A stretch of DNA of 64,000 bases from Halorhabdus amylolytica (GCF_004944975.1 NZ_SPQG01000005.1:14245-78244), one strand, 5' to 3'; shown: positions 9,197 through 18,306, counted from the stretch's first letter. The notes: generated by a model from the sequence alone, not told the origin. A program made the numbers and translations.

Positions 9197-11032
9197 TCAG
9201 GTCTCGCGGTTCCAGAAGTCCTCGTGGACGTAAAACGTCGCTTCCGAGCCGTGCGTTCGGAGCTGGTAGGTGAGTGGGTGATAGTCCTCCGCGAGCTCGT
9301 CAGCCGGGACGGTGGGATCGGCGTCGCGAGTGATTACGACGGGGACGGGATCCTCGCCACTGGTCCGCTCGAGGAGAACTCCTGTGTCGTTCATGCAATC
9401 GGTCTCGGCATCGTAGGCGACGAAGTACCAGTTCAGCGGGAGCGTGTTGCCCCACTCCGTACAGACCGGCCTGAAATTGTAGTCGGCGCTTCCCGGATCG
9501 TCCCTGAGATAGCCGCCGTCGTCCGTAGACCCGTCGTAGACCAGCACGTCAGTCCCGTCGTGAGCGGGTGCGATCGACTGAATCTGATCCAGGACTGGAC
9601 GGAGGTTGTCACCCGGCTGGGCGTACTGGACGATCGGATTGTCGTCGGCACGGTCGTTCGGCGCGTAGGCCGTGGTCAGCGCCGTCGAGACGACCACCAG
9701 TCCAACCAGTCCGACGACGACCACTGATAGGCCGACGTCGATCCGATCCCTCGCTCGATAGGCGTCGAGTCCCCATCGACAGACCGTCCCGAGACCGGCA
9801 GCAGCCACGATCGCAAGCGGAACCAGTACGTGAGTCATCCCCCACGCCCAACCGGTATCGATCGACAGTGCCAGGGGATACCCGACCATCGACGCCACAC
9901 CGGCGTAAAACATGAACAACACCAGCGGTCGGCTCTCGGCGACGGCGTATCGCTCCCGGAAGAAGCCGACGACCGCAAACCCGACGAGCGGTCCTGCCTT
10001 GAGGGCCATGCCCTCGGCCATGCCGCCGATCCGCGTCAGATAGTCCCCGACCGTGAGTTTCTCGACACCCCCGCCCCAGGAGACGTACTCAGTGACGCCG
10101 TAGGTGAGCGTGTGACCCACCAGTTCGGGGAACTTCGTCGGGTTGCCGATGGCGTCCCAGAGCCCGACGTTCGCACTCGGATCCGCGGGCGGATAGGTGA
10201 GTCCGTCGAGTCCGGCACCACGCGGTGCGAAGAAGACCACGAACAGCCCGCCAAAGACCGCCCCGAGTGCGATGGCGTGGCCGACGTATCGCCCCATAGT
10301 CGATCGATTTACGGCGGCGACTCGTTCGCGTGCCGCCGCCAGCTTGCTCGTCGTGAATCCGATTCCACTCCGGTAGTTCCGCGGTCGGAACATCGTTGCG
10401 TCCAGCAACAATGCGCCCGCTCCGAGCCACGTCAAGACGTACAGAATCGCGTTTTCCTTCGAAGCGACACCGAATGCCAGGGTAACTGTCGCCGCGTAGA
10501 GGTACCGTGTCTTCCGGGAGGCGTGAAACCGCAGAAGGAAGCCGAACGTGGCGAACATGAACGTCGTGACCAGCAGATCGCTGCGCATGAACCGCGAGTA
10601 GTAAAGCAGGACGGGGTTGGCCGAGAGGAACGCGGCCAGAACGACCGTCTCGACGTCATCGAGATGGTCGCGGTACAGCAAGGCGGCCAGCGGTAGCAGG
10701 CCCCCGACGATGGCAACCGGGACGCGCGTGGCGAAGTCATTCGTCCCGAGAAGGTCGAAAAGCACGCGATCGGCGTGTTGGATGAACGGTCCATGAATGA
10801 TGTACCGATAGGCGAAGTGACCGGTCTCGCGGGTGTAATCGACCCAGTGCGCCACGCGGGCCTCGTCCCAGTGGGCGACGCGGAACCCCAGGAAGGCAAA
10901 GCGGGCGACCAGACCGGCGATCGTCAGCGCGACGACGGCGACGACGACCGGATGTGCGCGGACAAACGCAATGATCCGACCGACGGCGCCGCCAGTGGAG
11001 GGGGAGTCGGCAGCGTCTGCAGCCTCGGACAT
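9197..11032 (-). CDS. agl23: Agl23-type membrane protein (flippase activity-associated, PMT-like)
   Basis: A 611-aa integral membrane protein of the TIGR03663 type. It has about ten or more hydrophobic segments and an early HWDEARVAHW motif (about residue 55), like the lumenal Asp-Glu motif of GT-C glycosyltransferases. A soluble tail (about 470-611) follows the last helix. In the family it is associated with lipid-linked glycan handling during archaeal N-glycosylation. No other agl gene lies next to it here. A start before the first helix (MSEAADAADSPSTGG) gives a short cytoplasmic tail. The assignment rests on layout and motif; the exact reaction is not established. Confidence 0.85.
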   Translation of the reverse strand: MSEAADAADSPSTGGAVGRIIAFVRAHPVVVAVVALTIAGLVARFAFLGFRVAHWDEARVAHWVDYTRETGHFAYRYIIHGPFIQHADRVLFDLLGTNDFATRVPVAIVGGLLPLAALLYRDHLDDVETVVLAAFLSANPVLLYYSRFMRSDLLVTTFMFATFGFLLRFHASRKTRYLYAATVTLAFGVASKENAILYVLTWLGAGALLLDATMFRPRNYRSGIGFTTSKLAAARERVAAVNRSTMGRYVGHAIALGAVFGGLFVVFFAPRGAGLDGLTYPPADPSANVGLWDAIGNPTKFPELVGHTLTYGVTEYVSWGGGVEKLTVGDYLTRIGGMAEGMALKAGPLVGFAVVGFFRERYAVAESRPLVLFMFYAGVASMVGYPLALSIDTGWAWGMTHVLVPLAIVAAAGLGTVCRWGLDAYRARDRIDVGLSVVVVGLVGLVVVSTALTTAYAPNDRADDNPIVQYAQPGDNLRPVLDQIQSIAPAHDGTDVLVYDGSTDDGGYLRDDPGSADYNFRPVCTEWGNTLPLNWYFVAYDAETDCMNDTGVLLERTSGEDPVPVVITRDADPTVPADELAEDYHPLTYQLRTHGSEATFYVHEDFWNRET

Positions 11033-11217
11033 ATTGGCTTGCTGTGTGCCGGGGGGTTAGAATCCTTCTGGTATCGTGTCTCGCTGGCAACGACCGCGTT
11101 CGGGGCGTGGTCGCCCGCCGGAGCGGTACATCTATTAGCGCCGCGGAGTCAGGACAGATCACGACCGCGGATGTGCCGGTCCGCACACGATAGACTGGCG
11201 ATCCGTAAGGAGACACT

Positions 11218-12417
11218 ATGCATATGGACTTCGCCGAACGCGTCACGCGAGTCGAACCGAGCGCCACCATCGCGATCAGTAATCTCGCCGCCGAACTCGA
11301 GAGTGAGGGCGTCGACGTCGTCGACTTGAGCGTCGGCGAACCCGATTTCGACACGCCCGAAAACATCAAAGACGCCGCCAAAGCAGCGATGGACGCTGGA
11401 GCGACGGGCTACACTCCCTCCGACGGAATCCCCGAACTCAAGGACGCTATCGTCGAGAAACTGCAGGCCGACGGTCTCACACAGTACGGAACCGAGAACG
11501 TCCTCGTCACGCCGGGTGGTAAGCAAGCGCTGTACGAGGTGTTCCAGACGCTGATCGACGGTGCTGACGGGTGTGGCCCGTCAGCTAGCGGGAGTTCGTC
11601 CCGCTCTGGCGACGAGGTTGCCCTCCTCGATCCGGCGTGGGTCTCCTACGAGGCGATGGTCAAACTCGCCGGCGGCTCGCTGGCTCGCGTCGACACCGCT
11701 GCCCACGGGTTTGATCTCGAACCGGCCCTCGACGACCTCGCGGCGACCGTTTCCGACGATACGGAACTCCTTGTCGTCAACTCCCCGGGCAACCCCCACG
11801 GGTCGGTCTACTCCGACGCTGCCCTGGAGGGCGTCCGTGACCTGGCCGTCGAGCACGACATCACCGTGATCTCGGACGAGATCTACAAAGAGATCACCTA
11901 CGACGGCCGCGAGGCGACCAGTCTAGGTACCCTCGACGGGATGGCAGACCGGACGATCACGCTCAACGGCTTCTCGAAGGCCTACGCCATGACAGGCTGG
12001 CGGCTGGGCTACTTCGCCGGCCCCGAGGACCTCGTCGAGCAGGCCGGAAAACTCCATTCACACTCGGTGACGTGTGCGGTCAACTTCGTCCAGCACGCCG
12101 GCGTCGAAGCGCTGGAGAACACCGACGACAGCATCGCGGAGATGCGGGCAGCCTTCGAAGGACGGCGGGACATGCTGGTCGACCTCTTTGCCGAGCACGG
12201 CAAAGACGTACCCGAACCGGAAGGCGCCTTCTACATGATGTTGCCCGTCCGGGAGGATGATCAGGCCTGGGCCGAGGAGGCTGTCGAGGAGGCCGCCGTC
12301 GCCACGGTCCCGGGCAGCCCTTTCGGCACGCCAGGGTACGTTCGGCTCTCGTATGCGGCCAGCCAGGAACGCCTCCGGGAGGCCGTCGAGCGACTGGCCG
12401 ACGCTGACTTGCTGTAG
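11218..12417 (+). CDS. PLP-dependent class I/II aminotransferase
   Basis: A 399-aa fold-type I aminotransferase, probably acting on aspartate or aromatic amino acids. Visible motifs are DLSVGEPDFDTP, NSPGNPHG, ISDEIYKEI and the PLP lysine in LNGFSKAYAMTGWRLGY (Lys near 254). An Arg in FVRLSYA-type context (GYVRLSYAAS) binds the substrate carboxylate. Start: ATG at 11218 is followed by a second ATG at 11224; both are possible. Oddity: a Gly/Ser-rich insert at about residues 116-130 sits between two conserved segments. It is encoded by two adjacent perfect hairpins (11563-11605), so it looks like an in-frame insertion into a surface loop. Confidence 0.93.
   Translation: MHMDFAERVTRVEPSATIAISNLAAELESEGVDVVDLSVGEPDFDTPENIKDAAKAAMDAGATGYTPSDGIPELKDAIVEKLQADGLTQYGTENVLVTPGGKQALYEVFQTLIDGADGCGPSASGSSSRSGDEVALLDPAWVSYEAMVKLAGGSLARVDTAAHGFDLEPALDDLAATVSDDTELLVVNSPGNPHGSVYSDAALEGVRDLAVEHDITVISDEIYKEITYDGREATSLGTLDGMADRTITLNGFSKAYAMTGWRLGYFAGPEDLVEQAGKLHSHSVTCAVNFVQHAGVEALENTDDSIAEMRAAFEGRRDMLVDLFAEHGKDVPEPEGAFYMMLPVREDDQAWAEEAVEEAAVATVPGSPFGTPGYVRLSYAASQERLREAVERLADADLL
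11563..11605. repeat. Two adjacent perfect hairpins inside the aminotransferase gene
   Basis: The first hairpin has 9-bp arms GCTGACGGG (11563-11571) and CCCGTCAGC (11577-11585) with a 5-nt loop. The second has 7-bp arms AGCGGGA (11587-11593) and TCCCGCT (11599-11605) with loop GTTCG. The pair adds about 14-16 residues in frame (GADGCGPSASGSSSRSGDE). It resembles the hairpin array at 60629-60775 in style but not in exact sequence. Confidence 0.75.
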
Positions 12418-12475
12418 ATCTCCTGTTCGGTGTTTCATAGGAAAGTACTTACTACGTGACGTTTCAACGGTGGGT

Positions 12476-13144
12476 ATGTCCCCCACGCGCCGCCAGGTCC
12501 TCCGCGGAGCGGTGCCGGCAGTTCTCGGACTGACAGGGTGTGTGAGCAGCGACGGCCCCGACAACGACGGAGACGACGATTCCTCCCGTCGCGAGGACGA
12601 CCGTGCAGCCGTCGAAGACAGCGGACGCGTGTCGGATCCGTCGGTCGTGAAGCCCCGCAATCCCGACGGGCGGCGCGTCCTCGACCCGCCCGAGGACGAG
12701 TACGGTGTCGGCTTTCTGGTCGGATCGACAGAGACGGCGGAGGCCCTGCGATTCCAGCCGGGTGTGCCGTCGGCGGACGTGACCGCGACGCGGGAGTTCC
12801 TGGCCGCGACGGACTTCACGGAGGAGACAGTCTACGTCACACACATCCGGCCCAGGTCCTGCTACCAGTACCGGATCCACTCGGTGACCTGGCAGTACAG
12901 CGACGTCGAGTACGAGTACTGCCGTGAACTCCGGTCGCCCGACGAGCAGTGTGTGGCCGACACCCGGGTCGGCATGGCCCTTTGCTTTCGATTGCCGGCC
13001 GTCGTCGACATGGACGTACACTCCGGCGGCTCGAGTGGCCGCTTCCCGTGTGAGGGGAGCACCACTGACTATGCTGTCATCGAGAGCAACGCGACGGTGG
13101 GGGGTACCACGACGACCGAGGACACCGCGGGTGAGGACCGATGA
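12476..13144 (+). CDS. Secreted lipoprotein, hypothetical
   Basis: A 222-aa protein with a Tat-style signal (MSPTRRQVLRGAVPAVLGL) ending in a lipobox-like LTGC, followed by a Ser/Asp/Gly-rich linker (about 22-60). The mature domain (about 70-220) has several cysteines (SCYQYRIHS, YEYCRELRS, EQCVADT, LCFRLPA, FPCEG), which could form disulfides on the cell surface. No family recognised. The next gene starts inside its stop (ATGA at 13141-13144), so the two lipoproteins are translationally coupled. The upstream longer reading frame belongs to another frame of the aminotransferase and is discarded. Confidence 0.8.
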   Translation: MSPTRRQVLRGAVPAVLGLTGCVSSDGPDNDGDDDSSRREDDRAAVEDSGRVSDPSVVKPRNPDGRRVLDPPEDEYGVGFLVGSTETAEALRFQPGVPSADVTATREFLAATDFTEETVYVTHIRPRSCYQYRIHSVTWQYSDVEYEYCRELRSPDEQCVADTRVGMALCFRLPAVVDMDVHSGGSSGRFPCEGSTTDYAVIESNATVGGTTTTEDTAGEDR

Positions 13145-14457
13145 CCCGACTGTCTACGCGCAGAGGATTTCTCGCCCTCGCCGCCGCAGGGGCCACTGCG
13201 GGCTGTCTCGGTCGTGGTAACGGTTTCTGGGACGATCCGCCGGCTTTCGACCGCTCCGGGCTCGAGTCGGTCACCGACCGACCGGTCCCGGATCGGCCCG
13301 CCGTCATTCCGGTCACGCTGACCGAGGCCCAGCGTGGCACCCTCCGCGAGCGCGTCGAGAGCCGGCTGGCGACGATTCCCGACCCGCTCACCGCCGAAGT
13401 GCTCCCGAACGGAACGATTCGGGAGGCGATCGTCGACCACCGGGCCGAGGCGCGGTCGGCCCTCGGGAGGATGCGATCGGCGTCCACAACGGTGGAGACA
13501 GTCGAGGCGGCGGCCGACGCGGCGGCACACGCCGGGCGAGCGGCGGCCGCCTGGGCGGCCGTCCTCGTCGATCGGTCGCCGGCCGACGTCGTTCTCACGG
13601 ACGCCCAAGCGGACGAGAGGGTACAACGGGCTGAGAGGGCGTTACCGGGCCGGGCCGCCGACGCCCAGTCGGCGATCGTCGTCTACGGCGTCCTCGAGTC
13701 CTGGCTCTCAGAGGCGAGCCACCACAGGCTCGCCGGGGGCACCAGAAGTCCCCTCCGCGTCGGCCGGGACGCCGCAACCAACGAGCGCGCCTGGGCGTGG
13801 ACGACCGCAGCCCCATTCGTCCGGGCCCGCTACGAATCGAGCCTGGCGGATCCCGAGCCCTTCGGTGACGCCCTCGAGGACGCAGTCGCCACGCTGGCTG
13901 AACCCACCAGAGAACGGTTGGTCGAGTTCCGACGGTCCGAGTCCGCCGACATGCTGTACAGACAACCCGACAGGGACGCGCTCGTCGAACGGGACGTCCG
14001 GCGAGGCGAGCCGGGAATGGCGCTATTGGGGGAGAAGCTGGATGAAGTGTATCCTGACTACCACCTGCGGACAGTCGTCTGGTCCGAACAGCGATCCTAC
14101 CCGGCCTATCGACTTCGCGAAACCCACTGGGTGTACGCCGCCCTCGACGCCCTCGAGACGGTGATCGCCCGCATCGAGGACGGCGCGGACCTGTTCCCTT
14201 CCGACGCCGCGGCTGTCCGGAGTGTGCGACGTGAAGCGACCGACGCCGTCGATGTGCTCGCGGGATCGAACCGGCCGCTGGAACGGTTCGTCGCCTCGCG
14301 CCTCGCCCGAACGCTCACGGAAGCGGACGAGGCGCTGACGGACTCGGACTCCGACAAGCGGACGATCGCGAGTGTATACGGCGAGTACGTCTGGGCCCGG
14401 CTGGTCGCCGATGCGACGCCGGCCGCGACGGAGACGATCGCGTCGGCCCTCGAGTGA
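13141..14457 (+). CDS. Secreted lipoprotein, mostly alpha-helical, hypothetical
   Basis: A 438-aa protein with a Tat-type signal (MTRLSTRRGFLALAAAGATAGC) whose Cys-22 would be lipidated. The rest is strongly helical and rich in Ala, Arg and Glu, with long runs such as TVEAAADAAAHAGRAAAAWAA that suggest a helical bundle or coiled coils. I recognise no catalytic motif. It overlaps the preceding lipoprotein gene by 4 bp, so the pair probably acts together at the outer face of the membrane. High GC, as in its neighbours. Confidence 0.82.
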   Translation: MTRLSTRRGFLALAAAGATAGCLGRGNGFWDDPPAFDRSGLESVTDRPVPDRPAVIPVTLTEAQRGTLRERVESRLATIPDPLTAEVLPNGTIREAIVDHRAEARSALGRMRSASTTVETVEAAADAAAHAGRAAAAWAAVLVDRSPADVVLTDAQADERVQRAERALPGRAADAQSAIVVYGVLESWLSEASHHRLAGGTRSPLRVGRDAATNERAWAWTTAAPFVRARYESSLADPEPFGDALEDAVATLAEPTRERLVEFRRSESADMLYRQPDRDALVERDVRRGEPGMALLGEKLDEVYPDYHLRTVVWSEQRSYPAYRLRETHWVYAALDALETVIARIEDGADLFPSDAAAVRSVRREATDAVDVLAGSNRPLERFVASRLARTLTEADEALTDSDSDKRTIASVYGEYVWARLVADATPAATETIASALE

Positions 14458-14536
14458 GGGCGTCCTCGAGCGGGACCGGTCTCACAGGCGATTCGGCTCA
14501 GGAACGCTGTTCGTTCTGTCGTCCCGTCGGTCGCCC

Positions 14537-14992
14537 TCAGCCGGCCAACTTCACGACCCCGCCGGCGGCGATGGCGACTCCCGCGGCCAACGTCACCATA
14601 ATCCCGATACCCGGGTCCGTGAACGCGCCGACGAGTTCCCCTTCCACTCCACCGCCGAAGACCGAGCCGGGCGAGACGACGAATATCACCGCGATCAGCG
14701 CGATCACGACACCGGCCACGACCTCACCGATGCGAGCGAGGTCGTTGTCCGGGACGCCGAGGGTCAACACGACCGCGACGACTGCCAGTCCGATCGTCAG
14801 GATCGGGCTGAAAAGTGGAAACACTGCGTCCGAGATCATGTCGAAGCCGTTCGCGCTCCGTCCGTCGCCGAGGTCGCCGGTGATCGTCAGCCAGGGGAGG
14901 AATGCCCCGAGGATCGCGGCCAGCGCACCGACGCCGATCAGCCCCGTTCCGACGTCGAATCGTCTACGTTCGTCTCCTGACTGTATTGACAT
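14537..14992 (-). CDS. Small four-helix membrane protein
   Basis: A 151-aa protein with four hydrophobic segments at about 15-35, 55-80, 88-108 and 125-148 and a short Arg-rich N-terminus (GDERRRF). A glycine-rich loop SVFGGGVEGELVG lies before the last helix. No named family recognised. It is convergent with the lipoprotein operon and separate from ribL by about 80 bp. Probable single-gene transcript. Confidence 0.78.
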   Translation of the reverse strand: MSIQSGDERRRFDVGTGLIGVGALAAILGAFLPWLTITGDLGDGRSANGFDMISDAVFPLFSPILTIGLAVVAVVLTLGVPDNDLARIGEVVAGVVIALIAVIFVVSPGSVFGGGVEGELVGAFTDPGIGIMVTLAAGVAIAAGGVVKLAG

Positions 14993-15069
14993 GTGTAGAT
15001 AGCTTCACGAGCACGCTACCTAAACGTTGTGGCCCGCGTTTGGGTCTTCGAGTGGTGGCGAATCCGTAC

Positions 15070-15498
15070 TCACTCGCGCGTCGCGAGAATCCGTTCGACG
15101 ATCCGGCCGGTCGAGAGCACCGCGCCCTCGTAGTTCGGTTCGTACGCGCTCGCACGGCGGACCGTACAGTCGATCCCACGCTCGGTGAGCGCGTCGGCGA
15201 TGTCCTTCCGGTCGTGGTGCTGGTCGTAGCCCAGCACCAGCACGTCCGGGTCGATTCGCTCGACAGGGACGAAGATGTCCTCCGGGTGGCCGAGATGAAC
15301 CTCGTCGACAGGGTCCAGCGCGGCGACCATCTCCCGACGCTGGCGATCCGGAAGGATCGGCGACTGCTTGTGCGTGACGTTCTCGCCACGGGCGACGATG
15401 ACGTGCAGGCGATCGCCCATCGTCGCCGCCTCCCGGAGGTAGTGGAGGTGACCGGGGTGCAACAGGTCGAAGGTGCCCTGTGCGAGTACGTCGGTCAT
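15070..15498 (-). CDS. ribL: FAD synthetase (archaeal RibL type)
   Basis: A 142-aa cytidylyltransferase-fold protein that transfers AMP from ATP to FMN to make FAD in archaea. Motifs: [17 protein letters not shown] (HxGH nucleotide-binding site, about 8-24), [10 protein letters not shown] (about 90-99) and the late STGRI in place of the bacterial ISSTxIR. The length is typical of RibL. Its ATG overlaps the stop of a 19-aa ORF by 4 bp (ATGA), making it the last member of an overlapping chain that begins with the JAMM gene at 16145. That coupling is unusual. Confidence 0.92.
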   Translation of the reverse strand: MTDVLAQGTFDLLHPGHLHYLREAATMGDRLHVIVARGENVTHKQSPILPDRQRREMVAALDPVDEVHLGHPEDIFVPVERIDPDVLVLGYDQHHDRKDIADALTERGIDCTVRRASAYEPNYEGAVLSTGRIVERILATRE

Positions 15499-15554
15499 CG
15501 ACTACCCTCCTCGTTGCCAGCGGCCATCGGTACCTCCTCGTTGCCAACGGTCAT
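15495..15554 (-). CDS. 19-aa micro-ORF coupled to ribL
   Basis: Encodes [10 protein letters not shown] followed by AAGNEEGSR. Its ATG overlaps the stop of the previous micro-ORF, and its stop overlaps the ribL ATG, both as ATGA. It contains two GAGGAGG motifs that could serve as internal ribosome sites. Whether the peptide has a role or only carries ribosomes to ribL is unknown. Confidence 0.4.
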   Translation of the reverse strand: MTVGNEEVPMAAGNEEGSR

Positions 15555-15613
15555 TGGCGATCCCCCTCAATGTCAGCGGCCATCGGTACCTCCTCGTTGC
15601 CAGCGGCCGTCAT
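15503..15613. repeat. Tandem repeat, four copies of about 27-28 bp
   Basis: Copies start near 15503, 15530, 15560 (degenerate) and 15587. Read on the minus strand each unit contains AACGAGGAGG, a Shine-Dalgarno-like sequence, with an ATG close downstream in the better copies (GAGGAGGTACCGATG). The repeats fill the gap between the JAMM gene and ribL and encode the repeated peptide GNEEVPMAA. Confidence 0.85.
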
Positions 15614-15616
15614 CAT
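15551..15616 (-). CDS. 21-aa micro-ORF in the JAMM-ribL chain
   Basis: Encodes MMTAAGNEEVPM then AADIEGDRQ. It begins inside the stop of an 8-residue ORF (15613-15639, MSDYGEEK), which itself begins inside the stop of the JAMM gene. Every junction is a 4-bp ATGA overlap. Probably a translational-coupling relay created by repeat expansion. Confidence 0.4.
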   Translation of the reverse strand: MMTAAGNEEVPMAADIEGDRQ

Positions 15617-15635
15617 TTCTCTTCCCCGTAGTCGC

Positions 15636-16145
15636 TCATCGCCAGCCCTCCCGGCTGTCTCCCTCCTTGCGGAGTTCCCGGTCGATGTCCTCCTGGGTAA
15701 AGTCGAAGAAGGACTCCTCGGGTGGCTCGACGTCGAAGACATCCAGATCGATCGGCTCTCCCTGGCTGTCGAAGGCTTGCCAGTCGTCGCGTTCGTAGGG
15801 GGCGCCGACGATGATGTGGACATCGCCGCGCTGGAAGGTGGCCAGATCGGCGTCGCTGGGCTGGAGGACGCCGTTGGGGTGGGAGTGAATCGAGCCGACA
15901 CTCTGGATGTCGTTCGGGATCATGCTCGTCTTGACGGTCGCACTGACTGGGTTGGACTCGGTACCCGGGATGACCAACACGTCCGTGACGACCGTCCCAT
16001 CGCGGTCGAGACCGAGCGATCGGGCGTCCTCCCCGCGGAGCATGCCCATGTACTCGTGGGGGTGGCTGTCCCGACTCGCCGCCATCGCGAACGACAGAGC
16101 GGCCTCGGCGATGCCGATGACGCCTTCGGAGCGAAACAGCCGCAT
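15636..16145 (-). CDS. JAMM/MPN-domain metalloprotease (desampylase-like)
   Basis: A 169-aa protein with the JAMM zinc motif: Glu in HPHEYMGML (about 30), then SIHSHPNGVLQPSDADLATF (His-x-His-Pro, Ser, Asp, about 84-103). Such proteins cleave isopeptide or C-terminal links of ubiquitin-like SAMPs; haloarchaeal HvJAMM1 is the known model. This copy has an acidic C-terminal extension (about 120-169, EEDIDRELRKEGDSREGW type), longer than the minimal domain. It heads an overlapping ORF chain leading to ribL and is divergent from the DHH gene. Substrate unknown; metalloisopeptidase activity is inferred from intact ligands. Confidence 0.88.
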   Translation of the reverse strand: MRLFRSEGVIGIAEAALSFAMAASRDSHPHEYMGMLRGEDARSLGLDRDGTVVTDVLVIPGTESNPVSATVKTSMIPNDIQSVGSIHSHPNGVLQPSDADLATFQRGDVHIIVGAPYERDDWQAFDSQGEPIDLDVFDVEPPEESFFDFTQEDIDRELRKEGDSREGWR

Positions 16146-16269
16146 AGGCCACGATCCGGTCGGACGCCTTCTAAGGGTTCCGATGCGTGTAGACTGCCCA
16201 AGATCGGGTACGGGTGTCTACCGGCATTTCCAAAGCTTGAAACCGCGACGACGCCGAAAGAGAGCTATA

Positions 16270-18189
16270 ATGTCGATTTCGTCTGATTCCGAGGACGGCG
16301 AGGCCGAGGGTTCGGCCGACGACCGTCCAGTAGTGTACGACCTCGATCCGCGCTGTCCCTTCGAGGCTGTCGAGGAGGGCATGATGTATCACGCGACGGT
16401 CAACGGCGTCGTCGAGTACGGCGTCTTCGTCGACCTCTCGGAGGAGGTCTCCGGACTGGTCCACGAGTCGAACCTGCAGGCCTCCTACTCGACCGGCGAC
16501 AAACTGATCGTCGAACTCGAGTCCGTCCGTGATAACGGAGACCTCGCGTTCGCCGAGCGCCGTCCGGACGATTACCGGACTGTCGCCGTCGAGTACGACG
16601 ACAGCGTTGACGGCGACGACCTCGCGGAATCGATCGGCGAGTCCGTCAGCCTCGAAGGGGAAATCGTCCAGATCCGCCAGACCGGCGGTCCGACGGTCTT
16701 CCAGGTCCGGGACGGCGCCCGGATCGTTCCCTGTGCGGCCTTCGAGAAGGCAGGTGTCAGGGCGTATCCCGACATCGACGTCGAGGATCTGGTGACAGTC
16801 CGTGGCCGCGTCGAGGAGCGCGAGGACGCGTACCAGATCGAAGTCGAGTCCCTCGAAGTGCTCGAGGGCGAGCACGCCGAGGACGTCCGTGACCGTCTCG
16901 AATCCGCCAAGCGGGAGGCTGCCGAGCCACACGACGTCGAACCGCTCGTCGAGTGGGACGCGATGGAGCCCCTTCTGGAAGACTTAGAAAGCGTCGCCCG
17001 GCGACTGCTGGAAGCGGTCATCGAAGGGCGTCCCATCCGGATGCGCCATCACGCTGACGGGGACGGTATCTGTGCGAGTGTCCCGCTTTCGGTCGCCCTG
17101 GAGAACGTCGTCGAGGAGATCCACGCCGACGCCGACGCCGCACGTCACAACGTCAAGCGACTTCCGTCGAAGGCGCCGTACTACGAGATGGAGGACGTCA
17201 CCCGCGACCTCAATCACGCTCTGGAAAGCCGCGAGCGCCACGGGCAGAAACTCCCGCTGTTGCTCATGCTGGATAACGGTTCGACCGAAGAGGACACCCC
17301 GGCTTACCGTAACCTGGCACACTACGAGGTCCCGATCGTCGTCATCGACCACCACCACCCCGATCCCGACGCCGTCGAGGGACTGGTCGCCGAGCACGTC
17401 AATCCCTACCTCCAGGGCGAGGACTACCGGATCACGACGGGGATGCTCTGTGTGGAACTCGCCCGAATGCTCGACCCGTCGATCACCGACGATCTGGAAC
17501 ACGTTCCGGCGGTCGCCGGGCTCTCGGATCGCTCGGAAGCCGAGGCGATGGTCGAATACCTCGATCTCGCCGCGGATGCCGGCTACGGCCGCGACGATCT
17601 CGAGGACGTGGGCGAGGCGCTGGACTACGCCACTCACTGGCTGCGCTACGACGCCGGCGAACCGCTGATCCGGGACGTGCTGAACGTCGACTGTGACGAC
17701 CCCGATCGCCACAAGGAGATCGTCGACTTCCTCGCGAGTCGGGCCGAGCGCGACGTCGAGGAGCAACTCGACGCCGCAATGGACCACGTCGAACACGAAT
17801 CCTTAGAGAACGGCGCCGAACTCTACCGGATAGATGTCGAGAACGCGGCCCGCCGGTTCACCTATCCCGCCCCGGGAAAGACGACGGGCACCATCCACGA
17901 TCGGAAGGTCGAAGAGACCGGCGACCCAGTTATCACGATCGGCTACGGGCCGGACTTCGCCGTCCTTCGGAGTGACGGCGTCCGGCTGGACATCCCCGAG
18001 ATGGTCGAGGAGCTACGCGAGGAAATCCCCGGCGGCGGCGTCAGCGGCGGGGGCCACCTCGTCGTCGGCTCCATCAAGTTCGTCGAGGGACGGCGCGAAG
18101 ACGTCATCGACGCCCTCGTCGAGAAGATGACCGATGCCGAGATCGACGAGGAACTGCACAGCTCGGCGGCCTTCGCCGACGACGTCTGA
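16270..18189 (+). CDS. DHH-family phosphoesterase with S1 and OB domains (archaeal RecJ-like nuclease)
   Basis: A 639-aa protein. An S1 RNA-binding domain (about 35-95, GMMYHATVNGVVEYGVFVDL) is followed by an OB-fold (about 110-200, EGEIVQIRQTGG). A DHH catalytic domain follows, with MRHHADGDGICA (about 258) and IVVIDHHHPDPD (about 358), then a DHHA1 domain with GGGVSGGGHLVVGSIKF near 600. Metal-binding Asp and His residues are intact, so 5'-3' single-strand exonuclease or RNase activity is expected. The start at 16270 is chosen because the upstream extension is the antisense of the JAMM gene. Its TGA is the first base triplet of an 82-bp inverted-repeat element. Confidence 0.92.
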   Translation: MSISSDSEDGEAEGSADDRPVVYDLDPRCPFEAVEEGMMYHATVNGVVEYGVFVDLSEEVSGLVHESNLQASYSTGDKLIVELESVRDNGDLAFAERRPDDYRTVAVEYDDSVDGDDLAESIGESVSLEGEIVQIRQTGGPTVFQVRDGARIVPCAAFEKAGVRAYPDIDVEDLVTVRGRVEEREDAYQIEVESLEVLEGEHAEDVRDRLESAKREAAEPHDVEPLVEWDAMEPLLEDLESVARRLLEAVIEGRPIRMRHHADGDGICASVPLSVALENVVEEIHADADAARHNVKRLPSKAPYYEMEDVTRDLNHALESRERHGQKLPLLLMLDNGSTEEDTPAYRNLAHYEVPIVVIDHHHPDPDAVEGLVAEHVNPYLQGEDYRITTGMLCVELARMLDPSITDDLEHVPAVAGLSDRSEAEAMVEYLDLAADAGYGRDDLEDVGEALDYATHWLRYDAGEPLIRDVLNVDCDDPDRHKEIVDFLASRAERDVEEQLDAAMDHVEHESLENGAELYRIDVENAARRFTYPAPGKTTGTIHDRKVEETGDPVITIGYGPDFAVLRSDGVRLDIPEMVEELREEIPGGGVSGGGHLVVGSIKFVEGRREDVIDALVEKMTDAEIDEELHSSAAFADDV

Positions 18190-18270
18190 TACGGATTATT
18201 GTAGATTATTTCCGGATGACGCCGAGCCGGGGGTCGACGGATACCGGTACATCACGACAATAATCCGTAT
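18189..18270. repeat. 82-bp inverted-repeat element, copy 1 (MITE-like)
   Basis: Ends are ATACGGATTATTGT (18189-18202) and ACAATAATCCGTAT (18257-18270), a perfect 14-bp terminal inverted repeat. The second copy at 22728-22809 is about 98 percent identical (two substitutions). The first A is also the last base of the TGA stop of the DHH gene. No coding capacity. It could be a non-autonomous mobile element, a terminator or both. Confidence 0.85.
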
Positions 18271-18306
18271 GAAACGTAGATTCTCCCGTCGATCGGGCCA
18301 GTGACC

